NCBI GenBank assembly: GCA_903873905.1
Contig: CAIQQJ010000013.1
Coordinates: 1-49,567, forward strand
DNA length: 49,567 bases
Direction of reading: 5' to 3'
From: an uncultured Flavobacteriales bacterium
GTDB taxonomy: Bacteria; Bacteroidota; Bacteroidia; Palsa-965
Below, piece by piece: positions 1 to 8,536 of this stretch. The translations under genes were made by a program, and so were the position numbers. Under the pieces are notes generated by a model, which saw only the letters and a list, made by a program, of their open reading frames with translations, was not told the origin of the DNA and searched no databases. Positions within the stretch are counted from its first letter, which is position 1. Each line of letters begins with the position of its first letter.

Positions 1-1982
1 GCTTCCGTATAATTTTTCCTATAAACATTTAATCCTGCTTTATTCATCAAAGCCTGTTCATCATCGGGGGAAAGAGCAAGCGCTTTGTCATAATAGGATT
101 CGGCCCTTTTATCATCGCCTTCTTCCAGCCACAAATATCCAAGATTTGTTAATGCTGGAACGAATTGAGGATAATCATCCAAAACATGTTGAAACTGCGC
201 TCTTGCATCTGATTTTTTTTGTTGCGTGGCCAGCGATAAAGCATATTTGCTTCTGAAGTCGGGATAATATGGAGCAAGAGCCACTGCTTTTTTATAAAAT
301 ATTTCCGCAATTGCAGGATCTCCCAATGAAAAATAGCCTTCGCCAATTCGATAGGCGGTCCATGCATCAGCATTGTCAAATGATGTACGAGTCAGCAAAC
401 TATCCAGCGCAAATTTCCCATCGCATCGTTCCACCACGCTTTTTATTCCTGCAAAATTATTTTTCAAAAAATAATAATGAACAAGATCCTCAAAATTTTT
501 CCGAACGAGTTGAGTGGAAGTTTCTGGCAAATATTTTTTTGCTGAATCCAAAAATTGCGGATCATGTTCCACTTTTTCGAATTGTTGCAAATAAGCGCGC
601 GCCTTAATTTGCGAGGATGGATTTTTATCGTTCACCGCATACAAGCCAAGAAATTTTTTCACACCAGCAATGTCAGCCTGTGCGTCTTTTGAAGGTTTGC
701 GAATGAAATGATCATGAACGGTAACGTGCGGAATGTCAATCGCGCCTGAGCGAGGTAGGTGACAGGAAACGCAATTGTTTTTCGCTACAGAAAGATGTTG
801 TGGTGTGTCTGAACAGTTATTCAATTTGCTTTTTCCTGTTCCATGACAACTTGAACAAACGGAATTGAAATGTTCATCGGGAGTTCCTTGAACCGTTACG
901 TGCGGATTATGACAGGTTACACACGTAAATGCATCCTTGTACGGACGCAAATTGTCGCTTGGATTTTTTGTTATTTTTTCTTCTGTTACCAAAAAACATT
1001 GCGACATTTTCAAACGTTCCGCATGTGAAGCCATGATGAATTGATCTTCCGCTCCCTCGTATTTCGGCATAAACACCGTTTCATAATCTGAAAGTTTCAT
1101 ACCTGGACGAAAATCAAAAAAAGATTTTCCCGGCATCAACACCGCATTTCCCTGCAAGTGGCATCGCTGACAAACATCGAATTGTAAATCGGGAGAAAGT
1201 TTTGCAGGATTGACAATTGTGTAATCAATGTACTTCGAAGTATCAACAATATTTCCCGCCATTTTTTGCGCCACATGTAAAGAACCAGGACCATGACAAC
1301 GTTCACAATTAATTCCATTGGGAATTTCAGAGAATTTATTTTCTGATCCTTCCACAAATCCTGGAAACGAATTATGACACGTCATGCATTCCAAACCGAT
1401 CTTTCGTTCGAAGCGCGAATTGAATCCCTTCTCAAATCCAGGTGGCAAATCCCATTCTCCTTTTTGCGCGTAATACGTCATGGGCATTTGAAAAACATAA
1501 CCATTCACATTTCTCATATGCGAGTTCGTATGTTGACCCGAACCTATAATATAATTTACTTTTTCAGTGCGAGAATAAACGGTGTCTTTCCCTTCTAATC
1601 GAAATTCCGTCATGAACATCGCGCTGTCACGGAAATAGGAATGATACGACATATTATTGGTCGCATCATGAATGACAGATTCCTTTCCAAATTTCCCAAC
1701 CGATTTATTTGGAGAAGCAAGATCAAATGATTTTCCCATTCCTGTATGAATGAAAGTCGCGTAAATATTTTCGTGACATTTCCTGCAGGTTTGCATGCCC
1801 ACATAATGAACGGAATCATTGTGATTGAGAAATGGATCTTGTTGCTCGTTTGTTGTTTGTCCCGAAGGAATGCCTTCGGCATTGCCTGTTTTTTCACTTC
1901 CACAGAAAGAAACACCAAATGCAATTCCTAAGAATAGAAATAGGATGGCAGGAATCCGAATATAGTTTCGGTTTAATTTCAT
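1..1982 (-). CDS. Heptaheme cytochrome c with C-terminal TPR domain (3' end beyond window)
   Basis: One uninterrupted reading frame of 660 codons runs from an ATG at 1982 to the left edge without a stop, so the gene is truncated by the window, not broken. The N-terminus has a hydrophobic segment (about residues 10-26) ending at Cys27, so it is exported and possibly lipid-anchored, although the lipobox (VSFC) is imperfect. Seven CXXCH haem-binding motifs start at about residues 66, 199, 226, 271, 354, 376 and 404. From about residue 540 the protein becomes TPR-like, with repeated A-x-Y-x-K-A-L helices. The haem part resembles the cytochrome c554 / doubled-CXXCH superfamily, whose members carry electrons or reduce small nitrogen or sulfur compounds. 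The substrate cannot be read from the sequence. It is transcribed alone, with a 155-nt gap to the GNAT gene. Confidence 0.85.
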   Translation of the reverse strand, partial: MKLNRNYIRIPAILFLFLGIAFGVSFCGSEKTGNAEGIPSGQTTNEQQDPFLNHNDSVHYVGMQTCRKCHENIYATFIHTGMGKSFDLASPNKSVGKFGKESVIHDATNNMSYHSYFRDSAMFMTEFRLEGKDTVYSRTEKVNYIIGSGQHTNSHMRNVNGYVFQMPMTYYAQKGEWDLPPGFEKGFNSRFERKIGLECMTCHNSFPGFVEGSENKFSEIPNGINCERCHGPGSLHVAQKMAGNIVDTSKYIDYTIVNPAKLSPDLQFDVCQRCHLQGNAVLMPGKSFFDFRPGMKLSDYETVFMPKYEGAEDQFIMASHAERLKMSQCFLVTEEKITKNPSDNLRPYKDAFTCVTCHNPHVTVQGTPDEHFNSVCSSCHGTGKSKLNNCSDTPQHLSVAKNNCVSCHLPRSGAIDIPHVTVHDHFIRKPSKDAQADIAGVKKFLGLYAVNDKNPSSQIKARAYLQQFEKVEHDPQFLDSAKKYLPETSTQLVRKNFEDLVHYYFLKNNFAGIKSVVERCDGKFALDSLLTRTSFDNADAWTAYRIGEGYFSLGDPAIAEIFYKKAVALAPYYPDFRSKYALSLATQQKKSDARAQFQHVLDDYPQFVPALTNLGYLWLEEGDDKRAESYYDKALALSPDDEQALMNKAGLNVYRKNYTE

Positions 1983-2137
1983 TTCAGAAAATCAAGAATT
2001 GGAAATCTGCACATCAGCAATTCGCACAATTATTTTTATTTATTTTTTTCTGACGCTATTTCCATACCGCTTCATTTTATTTTTTGTCAGACTAAATAGC
2101 CTGGCGCGCTGGAAGTGGCGGAGAAGGTGTATCGAAA

Positions 2138-2677
2138 TCAGTGCCCTTTTCTAACTAACTGCATCAGTAATTCATCCACAAAGGTATCTCCCACTCGGAT
2201 CCACTCTTTTTTGATTCCAGTAATGGTGAAATGATGTTTTTTGAAAAGGTGAATGCTTTGCTCATTATCCACGGTTACATTACAATACAACTGATGCAAA
2301 TGCAATTGGGTAAAACAATATTGAATGAGCAAATTCAAAGCTTCCGTAGCATAACCTTTTCCACGATCCATTTTTTCAGCCACTAAAATTCCAATTCCTG
2401 CCCGCTGGTTTTGTGGATCAAAATCGAAAAGATCAATCGCTCCAACATCAAGACCATCTCTTGTGGTAATCATCAAACGCAATTGCTTATTCGTATGAAG
2501 ATCCAAATGTGAAGAGGCAATATATTGCTCGAGAACAAACCGCGAAAATGGAGTTTGTGTATTGCTCATCACCCAAATCGCAGTGTCATTTTCCCATTTG
2601 TAAAGCATTTCCACATCCTGCGGTTCAAGCGCTCGCAAACGTATTCGTTCACCTAAAAGAAGTTGGACTTGAATCAT
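2138..2677 (-). CDS. GNAT family N-acetyltransferase (RimJ/SpeG type)
   Basis: A 179-residue protein with the GNAT fold typical of RimJ/RimL and SpeG-like enzymes. It opens with an L-x-x-R-x-R-L-R-A-L-E-P segment. The acetyl-CoA binding signature is visible around residues 100-112 as D-R-G-K-G-Y-A-T-E-A, followed by the N-x-x-S-I-x-L-F-K-K-H-F acceptor helix near residues 138-150. The family transfers an acetyl group from acetyl-CoA to a protein N-terminus or a polyamine. The acceptor cannot be predicted here. The start at 2677 is an ATG with an A-rich leader and no Shine-Dalgarno sequence. Neighbours on the same strand are unrelated, so it is probably monocistronic. Confidence 0.85.
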   Translation of the reverse strand: MIQVQLLLGERIRLRALEPQDVEMLYKWENDTAIWVMSNTQTPFSRFVLEQYIASSHLDLHTNKQLRLMITTRDGLDVGAIDLFDFDPQNQRAGIGILVAEKMDRGKGYATEALNLLIQYCFTQLHLHQLYCNVTVDNEQSIHLFKKHHFTITGIKKEWIRVGDTFVDELLMQLVRKGH

Positions 2678-2745
2678 TTTTTAAAGATAGAAAAAAAGAT
2701 GTGCTGATAGGCTGATGTACCGATGAAAAACTTGAATAATAATTT

Positions 2746-2832
2746 GGGCGTGTCCCTACGGGTCGGGCTTTACGCTTTTACTCCTTCCCAACAATGCTGT
2801 TGGGACGGGGTAACCGCTTCAATCCCTCACGC
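2746..2832 (+). repeat. REP-like interspersed palindromic element, copy 1
   Basis: The element starts GGGCGTGTCC, contains TCGGGCTTTACGC and ends CTTCAATCCCTCACGC. These three blocks recur in the same order at 39952-40019. Between the second and third block lies an 8-bp perfect hairpin, TCCCAACA (2786-2793) with TGTTGGGA (2798-2805) and a 4-nt loop. The hairpin sequence differs completely from the other copy while the flanking blocks are kept. That pattern fits a short non-autonomous mobile or REP-type repeat rather than a conserved gene. Confidence 0.7.
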
Positions 2833-2944
2833 AAGAGAAGAAATTTCTATTTGTCAAATGATATTTTTAACTTTTATACAGAATTTACTTTCAAAAAAAC
2901 ATCATTCACAAGAATTGATCCTTTACCTATCTTTGGTTCTCAAA

Positions 2945-2993
2945 ACTCAAATTTCAAATCTCAAATTTCAAATCTCAAATCTCAAATCTCCCA
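2945..2993 (+). repeat. Heptanucleotide tandem repeat (TYTCAAA)n
   Basis: Six consecutive 7-nt units, ACTCAAA, TTTCAAA, TCTCAAA, TTTCAAA, TCTCAAA, TCTCAAA, followed by a degenerate seventh (TCTCCCA). The array ends 7 nt before the GTG start of rsmE. Confidence 0.9.
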
Positions 2994-3000
2994 ACTAATC

Positions 3001-3702
3001 GTGCATACATTTTTCTTTCCCAATCTTTCCGAAAACATCATCACACTCGATGAAGATGAATCAAAGCATGCCGTTCGTGTATTGCGACTTGTGGTAGGAA
3101 ATGAAGTGATGCTGGTGGATGGAAAAGGTAATCGTGCATTCGCCACGGTGAGTGAAGACCATCCGAAAAGATGTTCCTTGGAAATCAGAGAGCGAAAAAA
3201 AGAAACAACCGATCGCAATTACAAACTGCACATTGCCATTGCTCCAACCAAAAACCTTGATCGCCTCGAATGGTTTATTGAAAAAGCAACGGAAATCGGA
3301 ATTGATTCAATAATCATGATTGGTTGTGATCATTCCGAAAGATTTACGGTGAAGTTGGATCGAATGGAAAAAGTTACGGTTTCCGCAATCAAACAATCGC
3401 AACAGAGTTGGCTACCGGAAGTATCAGGCGTTATTTCCTTCAAGGAATTTCTAAAAAGTGTTCCTGCCTCTGCCCACAAATTCATTGCGCATTGCTATGA
3501 AACAGAAAAAAAAACTTTGAAGTCGGAATTAAAACCTGTGGGTGATATTTATATTCTCATTGGTCCGGAAGGTGATTTTTCTCCAACTGAAATCGATTTG
3601 GCAATTGAGAAAGGTTTTGTTCCCGTTTCCCTGGGCGAAAGAAGATTAAGAACGGAAACAGCAGCTTTGGTCGCAGTCATGAGCGTGCATCTTTCTGTTT
3701 GA
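3001..3702 (+). CDS. rsmE: 16S rRNA (uracil(1498)-N(3))-methyltransferase RsmE
   Basis: A 233-residue SPOUT-class methyltransferase that uses S-adenosylmethionine to methylate N3 of U1498 in 16S rRNA. The start is taken as GTG at 3001, giving the family N-terminus (M-H-x-F-F); the frame is open further upstream but only through the heptamer repeat, with no family similarity. Visible signatures are H-A-V-R-V-L-R near residues 23-29, the central A-P-T-K-x-x-R-x-E-x-x-x-E-K-A-T-E-I-G segment, and the C-terminal trefoil-knot motifs I-G-P-E-G-D-F (about 187-193) and L-G-x-x-x-L-R-x-E-T-A (about 212-222). The length matches the family. It is monocistronic, with 145 nt before the next gene. Confidence 0.93.
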   Translation: MHTFFFPNLSENIITLDEDESKHAVRVLRLVVGNEVMLVDGKGNRAFATVSEDHPKRCSLEIRERKKETTDRNYKLHIAIAPTKNLDRLEWFIEKATEIGIDSIIMIGCDHSERFTVKLDRMEKVTVSAIKQSQQSWLPEVSGVISFKEFLKSVPASAHKFIAHCYETEKKTLKSELKPVGDIYILIGPEGDFSPTEIDLAIEKGFVPVSLGERRLRTETAALVAVMSVHLSV

Positions 3703-3847
3703 TTTTAAATTTCGGTAAAATGGAAAAAATCCAATTTCAACTCTTACTTCCAATTCATTTTTTATCCACTTCAATGTTCCCATAATTATTTCTCCATTGC
3801 ATTTGGGAATCGCGCCTCACAAGTATTTTCACACGACAAATTGATAA

Positions 3848-5293
3848 ATGGTTTTCAGCAGCTCAATATTTCTTACCCGTTTCCTGCCGCTGCTGTTGCT
3901 GATCTATTTTATCGCAGACAAAAAATACAGAAACACAATTCTGCTCACCGCCAGCATCATTTTCTATAGCTGGAAAGCTCCGCGATTTATTTTCATGATC
4001 CTCGGAACAACTTTACTTGACTTTTTTCTGGTAAGGAAAATGTTTGGGGCGAATAGTCAAAAAAGAAAACGTGTATTTCTCATTCTTTCTCTTTGCATTA
4101 ATCTTGGACTACTGGTCTATTTTAAATATTGCGGTTTTTTCGTTGAGAACATCAATGAAATCGTTTCCTGGTTTGGAGGAAATCCGCTGCAATGGACAAA
4201 AATTGTAATGCCAATTGGAATTTCGTTTTATACTTTCGAAAGCATGACTTATGTGATCGATGTATATCGCGGAATTCATGAGCCACAGAAAAAATTCTCC
4301 TCTTACCTACTCTACATTATTTTATTTCCAAAACTAATTGCCGGACCAATTGTTCGTTATCACCAAATCGCGGATCAATTAAATGAACGAAACGAAACAA
4401 ATGAAGACCGCTTGATTGGATTTATCCGTTTCTGCACAGGACTTGCAAAAAAAGTTTTGATTGCAAATTATCTTGGTGAATATGCAACACAAGTTTTCGG
4501 TTCATTCGACGGAAAAATACATGGAATGGATCCCGCAACACTTCACACTTCCTCTGCATGGATCGGAGCACTTGCATTTACATTCCAACTCTATTTCGAT
4601 TTTTCAGGTTATTCCGATATGGCAATTGGTCTTGCAAGAATGTTTGGATTTCGATTGCCGGAAAATTTCAATCAACCCTATCTCGCCGACAGTATTACTG
4701 ATTTCTGGAAACGCTGGCACATGACACTTGGTGCATGGATGAAAAATTATCTCTACATCCCACTTGGAGGAAACAGGGTAACACAAGGGCGAATTTATCT
4801 GAACCTATTTATTGTTTTTCTTATTTCCGGTTTTTGGCATGGAGCATCTTGGAATTTTATTTTGTGGGGTTGCTGGCACGGATTTTTTCTTGTCATCGAA
4901 AGGCTTTTTCTTTTGAAATTGTATAAGAAGGTTTTCAGGCCAATTCGAATTCTGTTTACTTTTTTCTTTGTGTTGATTGGTTGGATTATTTTCAGTGTAA
5001 AAGATATCGGAGCTGGTTTTCATTATATCGCCGCACTTTTTGGTTGGGGAAATCACACAGACAATTTAGAAATCAATTTCGAATTGATATTCATCCTTGG
5101 CATTGCCATTTTCTTTTCCATTTTCTCCTATTGGAAATGGACTTCCCAATTCAGCGATCGTTGGTATGAAGGAACCTTTCAAAATAAATTCGCATTACCC
5201 TTATCAGTTTTTGTTGGAATATTCTTATTCTGGATCTCCTTGAGTTATGTGACCACTTCGAATTTCAATCCTTTTATCTATTTCCGATTCTGA
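3848..5293 (+). CDS. MBOAT family O-acyltransferase (AlgI/DltB-like)
   Basis: A 481-residue polytopic membrane protein of the membrane-bound O-acyltransferase family. AlgI and DltB relatives move acetyl groups across the inner membrane toward extracytoplasmic polysaccharides. Visible family features are F-P-K-L-I-A-G-P-I-V-R near residue 160, F-x-F-Q-L-Y-F-D-F-S-G-Y-S-D-M-A-I-G near 245-265, and the catalytic-type G-F-W-H-G-A-S-W-N motif with invariant His331 and a second His at 344. The stop overlaps the next gene's ATG by one base (TGATG), so the pair is translationally coupled. The downstream partner is AlgJ/AlgX-like, supporting an exopolysaccharide O-acetylation unit. The acceptor glycan is unknown because no polymer biosynthesis genes flank it. 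Confidence 0.92.
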   Translation: MVFSSSIFLTRFLPLLLLIYFIADKKYRNTILLTASIIFYSWKAPRFIFMILGTTLLDFFLVRKMFGANSQKRKRVFLILSLCINLGLLVYFKYCGFFVENINEIVSWFGGNPLQWTKIVMPIGISFYTFESMTYVIDVYRGIHEPQKKFSSYLLYIILFPKLIAGPIVRYHQIADQLNERNETNEDRLIGFIRFCTGLAKKVLIANYLGEYATQVFGSFDGKIHGMDPATLHTSSAWIGALAFTFQLYFDFSGYSDMAIGLARMFGFRLPENFNQPYLADSITDFWKRWHMTLGAWMKNYLYIPLGGNRVTQGRIYLNLFIVFLISGFWHGASWNFILWGCWHGFFLVIERLFLLKLYKKVFRPIRILFTFFFVLIGWIIFSVKDIGAGFHYIAALFGWGNHTDNLEINFELIFILGIAIFFSIFSYWKWTSQFSDRWYEGTFQNKFALPLSVFVGIFLFWISLSYVTTSNFNPFIYFRF

Positions 5294-6600
5294 TGATAAA
5301 AAGAGAACATATCACACGCTATTTGCTCCTATTGGTCATGGGAGTATTGCTTTTGCCACTATTTCAAGAGAGCACAAGCATTTTTAGCGAGCGCCCCTTG
5401 AAAGGATTTTTTACACCTGCAAAAAGTCCAATTGTCAAATTGGAAAATTGGTGGGACGGTACATTTCAAGATAGTTTTGAATTAGCACATAACGAACAAT
5501 TCGGTTTGCGAAATGCATTCGTCCGCCTTCACAATCAATGCGAATATGAAATATTTAAACGCGCTTCGACAAGTGGAGTGATTGTTGGGAAGGACGATTA
5601 TTTATACGAAATCAGTTATATCAAAGCATACAATGGGGAAGATTTCATTGGAGAACCTACTATCAATGAGATGACCCGCAAATTAAAAATATTGCAAGAC
5701 ACATTGGCAAAAAGAAACATCACACTCATCGTCGCAATTGCTCCAGGTAAAGCAAGTTATTTTCCTGAATATATTCCTGATGCATTATTGTCAAAAGGGA
5801 AAAACACCAATTATAATTCATTCAACAAATCACTTATAGCAGCTAGTGTCAATTACATTAATTTTTCTCAATGGTTCATTAATCAAAAAAAATCTTCCCT
5901 CGTACCACTCTATCCTAAAACAGGAATTCACTGGAGCAATTACGCAGCAAATCTCGCAGCTGATTCACTTATTGGTTATATCGAATCGAAACGTGGAATT
6001 GATATGCCTTCCTTGAAAAGGGATGGCTTTTATTGGTCCGACTCGCTCATCATTCCTGATGATGATTTAGGATTGGCTATGAATCTGCTATTCCCAATTC
6101 ATCCTTTAAAAATGGCTTATCCATGGTATGATTTCGAAAAACCAGAGAATAAAACGAAAGTGAGAATGATGTTAATTTCCGATAGTTTTGGATGGCACCT
6201 TTTTGGAATTGGACTAGTACCACATGCCATGTCAACAATAGATTTTTGGTATTATAATCAGCAAATTTATCATGCTGGAGAAAAACCTCTTGGTGAAGAG
6301 CAAGATATGAATGCCTGTCTTGAAACAGAACGTAACCAAGTTGTCCTTATTCTTTCAACCGAACCAAATCTTTCCAAATTAGGCTGGGGATATATTGACG
6401 AGGCCTACAACTATTTTGTGCTCAAACAAATAAGTCAGGAAGAGAAAAAAATGCTAAGGGCTGATTTTTTGACAAAAATAAAAACGGATAAAACCCTGCT
6501 TTCTGTTTTAAAATTAAAAGCAGACTCATCTAAAATCACACTGGATTCCATGATTCAATTACATGCCACTTACATGACAGATCAGAAAACCAGAAAATAA
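5293..6600 (+). CDS. AlgX/AlgJ-like SGNH-type acetyltransferase
   Basis: A 435-residue protein with a single N-terminal membrane anchor (about residues 8-25) and an extracytoplasmic SGNH-like domain. Such proteins take the acetyl group delivered by an MBOAT partner and place it on polysaccharide. Features resembling AlgJ/AlgX are G-K-D-D-Y-L-Y-E near residue 98, T-G-I-H-W-S-N near 215 (in the position of the catalytic D-x-H-W motif, with Ile instead of Asp), and I-S-D-S-F-G near 296 as the nucleophile Ser block. The loss of the usual Asp makes the exact catalytic set uncertain. The gene overlaps the MBOAT gene by one base and is convergent with the subtilase downstream. Confidence 0.8.
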   Translation: MIKREHITRYLLLLVMGVLLLPLFQESTSIFSERPLKGFFTPAKSPIVKLENWWDGTFQDSFELAHNEQFGLRNAFVRLHNQCEYEIFKRASTSGVIVGKDDYLYEISYIKAYNGEDFIGEPTINEMTRKLKILQDTLAKRNITLIVAIAPGKASYFPEYIPDALLSKGKNTNYNSFNKSLIAASVNYINFSQWFINQKKSSLVPLYPKTGIHWSNYAANLAADSLIGYIESKRGIDMPSLKRDGFYWSDSLIIPDDDLGLAMNLLFPIHPLKMAYPWYDFEKPENKTKVRMMLISDSFGWHLFGIGLVPHAMSTIDFWYYNQQIYHAGEKPLGEEQDMNACLETERNQVVLILSTEPNLSKLGWGYIDEAYNYFVLKQISQEEKKMLRADFLTKIKTDKTLLSVLKLKADSSKITLDSMIQLHATYMTDQKTRK

Positions 6601-6613
6601 TTTAAGAATTATT
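6596..6613. terminator. AT-rich hairpin between convergent genes
   Basis: AATAATT (6596-6602) and AATTATT (6607-6613) form a 7-bp stem with a 4-nt loop that covers the stop codons of both convergent genes. It is weak because it is all A/T, but its position suggests a bidirectional transcription end. Confidence 0.35.
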
Positions 6614-8381
6614 CCACCACAAGTCTGTACGCCCTGGAAGAAACGTCACCACAATTTACCTGCACAAAATAAACACCAGAAGGCAAGACACTGATATCAA
6701 GTTGGAGCATATTATTTCCCTTCAATATATTTTCAGGAAAAGCAAGAACTGTTTGTCCAAGCATATTGACAAAATTAATGGAAGACTTCCCTTCTATCAT
6801 TGCAGAAAACGAAATATGAATTGTTTGATCTGCAGGATTAGGAAACATTTCCAAAACTGAAATATTATTTTCAATATCATTTACAGTAGCTGAAGGCGAA
6901 CAATCATAAGTTTGGACAGCCATAAGTGCATTATATAAATTCAATCTTCCGTTTGAAGTGCATTTTCCATTGAGCGAAACATTCGGATCAACACTGCTCA
7001 AAAGAAAATTTCTTACAACAAGTGCAACACTATCCGGTTTGTTTTTGTAATCCGTAATCATCTGTGAACATCCGGCAGCGTACATCAGCGCAACTGCTCC
7101 TGCAATGTGTGGTGAAGCCATTGAAGTTCCAGTGAGTGAACCATACCCATTTCCAGGAATGGTGGATTCAATTTGTGTTCCCGGCGCGCCAATATCAATG
7201 GTTGTTGTACCATAACCTGCATTGGAATATTTCACATCGGTACTGGTAGTGTTGGTAACCGCAAGCATGAAATTACTTGAACATGCAGTAGGAATATCTC
7301 CCACCGCATCAATATTCCAATTTTGATTTGCCGTGGCGGCCGCGCTTAAAATACCAACCACGCCCATTGAATCATACATCGCGCACCAAAGCGGATAAGC
7401 AGAAGGTTGACCCAAATCAACACCAAAAGAGGAATTTGTAGAAACGACAAAAGTACCTTTTAAACCATTTGTATTATTATACAACTTACGCGAATCAAAA
7501 ATATAGGTGTAGGCTTCCACCACTTGCGCTTCCGTTCCATCGGAACCCATGATCGGCATAATTTTCACGCCCCAATTGACACCAGCCACACCAAAACCAT
7601 TGTTGCCTTTCGCACCTACAGTTCCACATACATGTGTACCATGTAAATCAGAAATTATTGCACCATTACTATTGTATGCATTCCAACCGTCAAAATCGTC
7701 AATGTAGCCGTTGTTGTCATCGTCAATTCCATTGTTGGGAATTTCACCATAATTTTTTTTGAAATTCAGATCTTGATGAAACAAATCAAATCCAGCATCA
7801 ATTACAGCAACTACAATTGTATCTCCTTGTGCAGTCATTCCTCCTGTAGTAATATCCCATGCTTCGGGTGCATCAATGTCTGCATCAGGAGTTCCTCCAG
7901 TTTGACCTGTATTATTCATATCCCACATCAATCCAAATTCTACATCATTCGGAATTGTTGTTCGGTGCGCCACATAATGATTGTATTGTGCAAGTTGTAT
8001 TTCATTAAATTTTTTCGCTGTTGCAAGTGCTAGGTCCAAATTTGTTCCATCTGAAAATGTCAAGGTCCAAATGCGCATGCTTTTGGCATTGTTCAATGCG
8101 GTAACAATAACAAAACCCTTGGAAGCAAATTTTTCTTCAAGTTCTCCCATAACAACATCAGGGCGCAACATTACAAGCAATTGGTTCGGAACATACGCTC
8201 CCGGATTTACGATTATTGGATACTGGGGGATTTCAGCATCAACAAAATTATTTTTTGTCAACAAGGGTCCAACATGGATTGCAATATCGCTGGCCATAAT
8301 AGGATCATTCACCACCGATTGCGCAAGTAGAAACCCAAACGGAATGCACGTGCAAAGAATGGCAGAAACTATTTTTTTCAT
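6609..8381 (-). CDS. Secreted S8 (subtilisin-like) serine protease with T9SS type A sorting domain
   Basis: A 590-residue exported protease, started at the ATG at 8381 because this gives a clean signal peptide (M-K-K-I-V ... F-L-L-A-Q). The subtilase catalytic triad is visible: Asp near residue 194 (V-I-D-A-G-F-D), His near 247 (H-G-T-H-V-C-G) and Ser near 420 (G-T-S-M-A-S-P-H). A calcium-type acidic loop, N-G-I-D-D-D-N-N-G-Y-I-D-D, lies between Asp and His. The last 75 residues, starting at F-P-N-P-A and containing L-P-S-G-V-Y-F-V, are a T9SS type A C-terminal sorting domain. The protein is therefore expected to cross the outer membrane and be attached to the surface or released. It is transcribed alone, divergently from the helicase gene. 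Confidence 0.95.
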   Translation of the reverse strand: MKKIVSAILCTCIPFGFLLAQSVVNDPIMASDIAIHVGPLLTKNNFVDAEIPQYPIIVNPGAYVPNQLLVMLRPDVVMGELEEKFASKGFVIVTALNNAKSMRIWTLTFSDGTNLDLALATAKKFNEIQLAQYNHYVAHRTTIPNDVEFGLMWDMNNTGQTGGTPDADIDAPEAWDITTGGMTAQGDTIVVAVIDAGFDLFHQDLNFKKNYGEIPNNGIDDDNNGYIDDFDGWNAYNSNGAIISDLHGTHVCGTVGAKGNNGFGVAGVNWGVKIMPIMGSDGTEAQVVEAYTYIFDSRKLYNNTNGLKGTFVVSTNSSFGVDLGQPSAYPLWCAMYDSMGVVGILSAAATANQNWNIDAVGDIPTACSSNFMLAVTNTTSTDVKYSNAGYGTTTIDIGAPGTQIESTIPGNGYGSLTGTSMASPHIAGAVALMYAAGCSQMITDYKNKPDSVALVVRNFLLSSVDPNVSLNGKCTSNGRLNLYNALMAVQTYDCSPSATVNDIENNISVLEMFPNPADQTIHISFSAMIEGKSSINFVNMLGQTVLAFPENILKGNNMLQLDISVLPSGVYFVQVNCGDVSSRAYRLVVE

Positions 8382-8482
8382 TGGAAAAGGCTTACACAAG
8401 TTTACGAAATTTCAAGCGGAAATGCCAGTGAAATCAAGCCACAGAACTAATTGAATTTATTTTCCAACAATTCCTCATTTCC

Positions 8483-8525
8483 CCAATTACCCTAATTACC
8501 TTAGTTACCTCATTACCTAATCACC
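8483..8525 (+). repeat. Tandem 8-9 nt repeat (NTAATTACC)n before the helicase gene
   Basis: Five units: CCAATTACC, CTAATTACC, TTAGTTACC, TCATTACC and TAATCACC, followed by TTTCC and the start codon 6 nt later. A related array, ending in the same 12-mer AATCACCTTTCC, precedes the gene starting at 41128 on the other strand. Confidence 0.85.
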
Positions 8526-8536
8526 TTTCCCCATCA

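Larger units (their letters stand above)
2678..3000. other. Gene-free stretch holding two repeat elements
   Basis: This 323-nt interval between the divergent GNAT gene and rsmE contains a REP-like palindromic element and an array of 7-nt repeats, listed separately. Open frames crossing it are made of these repeats and show no protein similarity. No RNA gene was seen. Confidence 0.7.

Noticed and set aside
269-607. Plus-strand ORF within the cytochrome gene
   Set aside because: It is antisense to a clear coding frame with haem motifs and TPRs and encodes no recognisable protein.
2945-2993. CRISPR array
   Set aside because: The repeats are 7 nt and directly adjacent without spacers, and there are no cas genes.
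2794-3000. N-terminal extension of rsmE by an in-frame ATG at 2794
   Set aside because: It translates the REP-like element and the heptamer array, has no family similarity, and the RsmE N-terminus fits the GTG at 3001.
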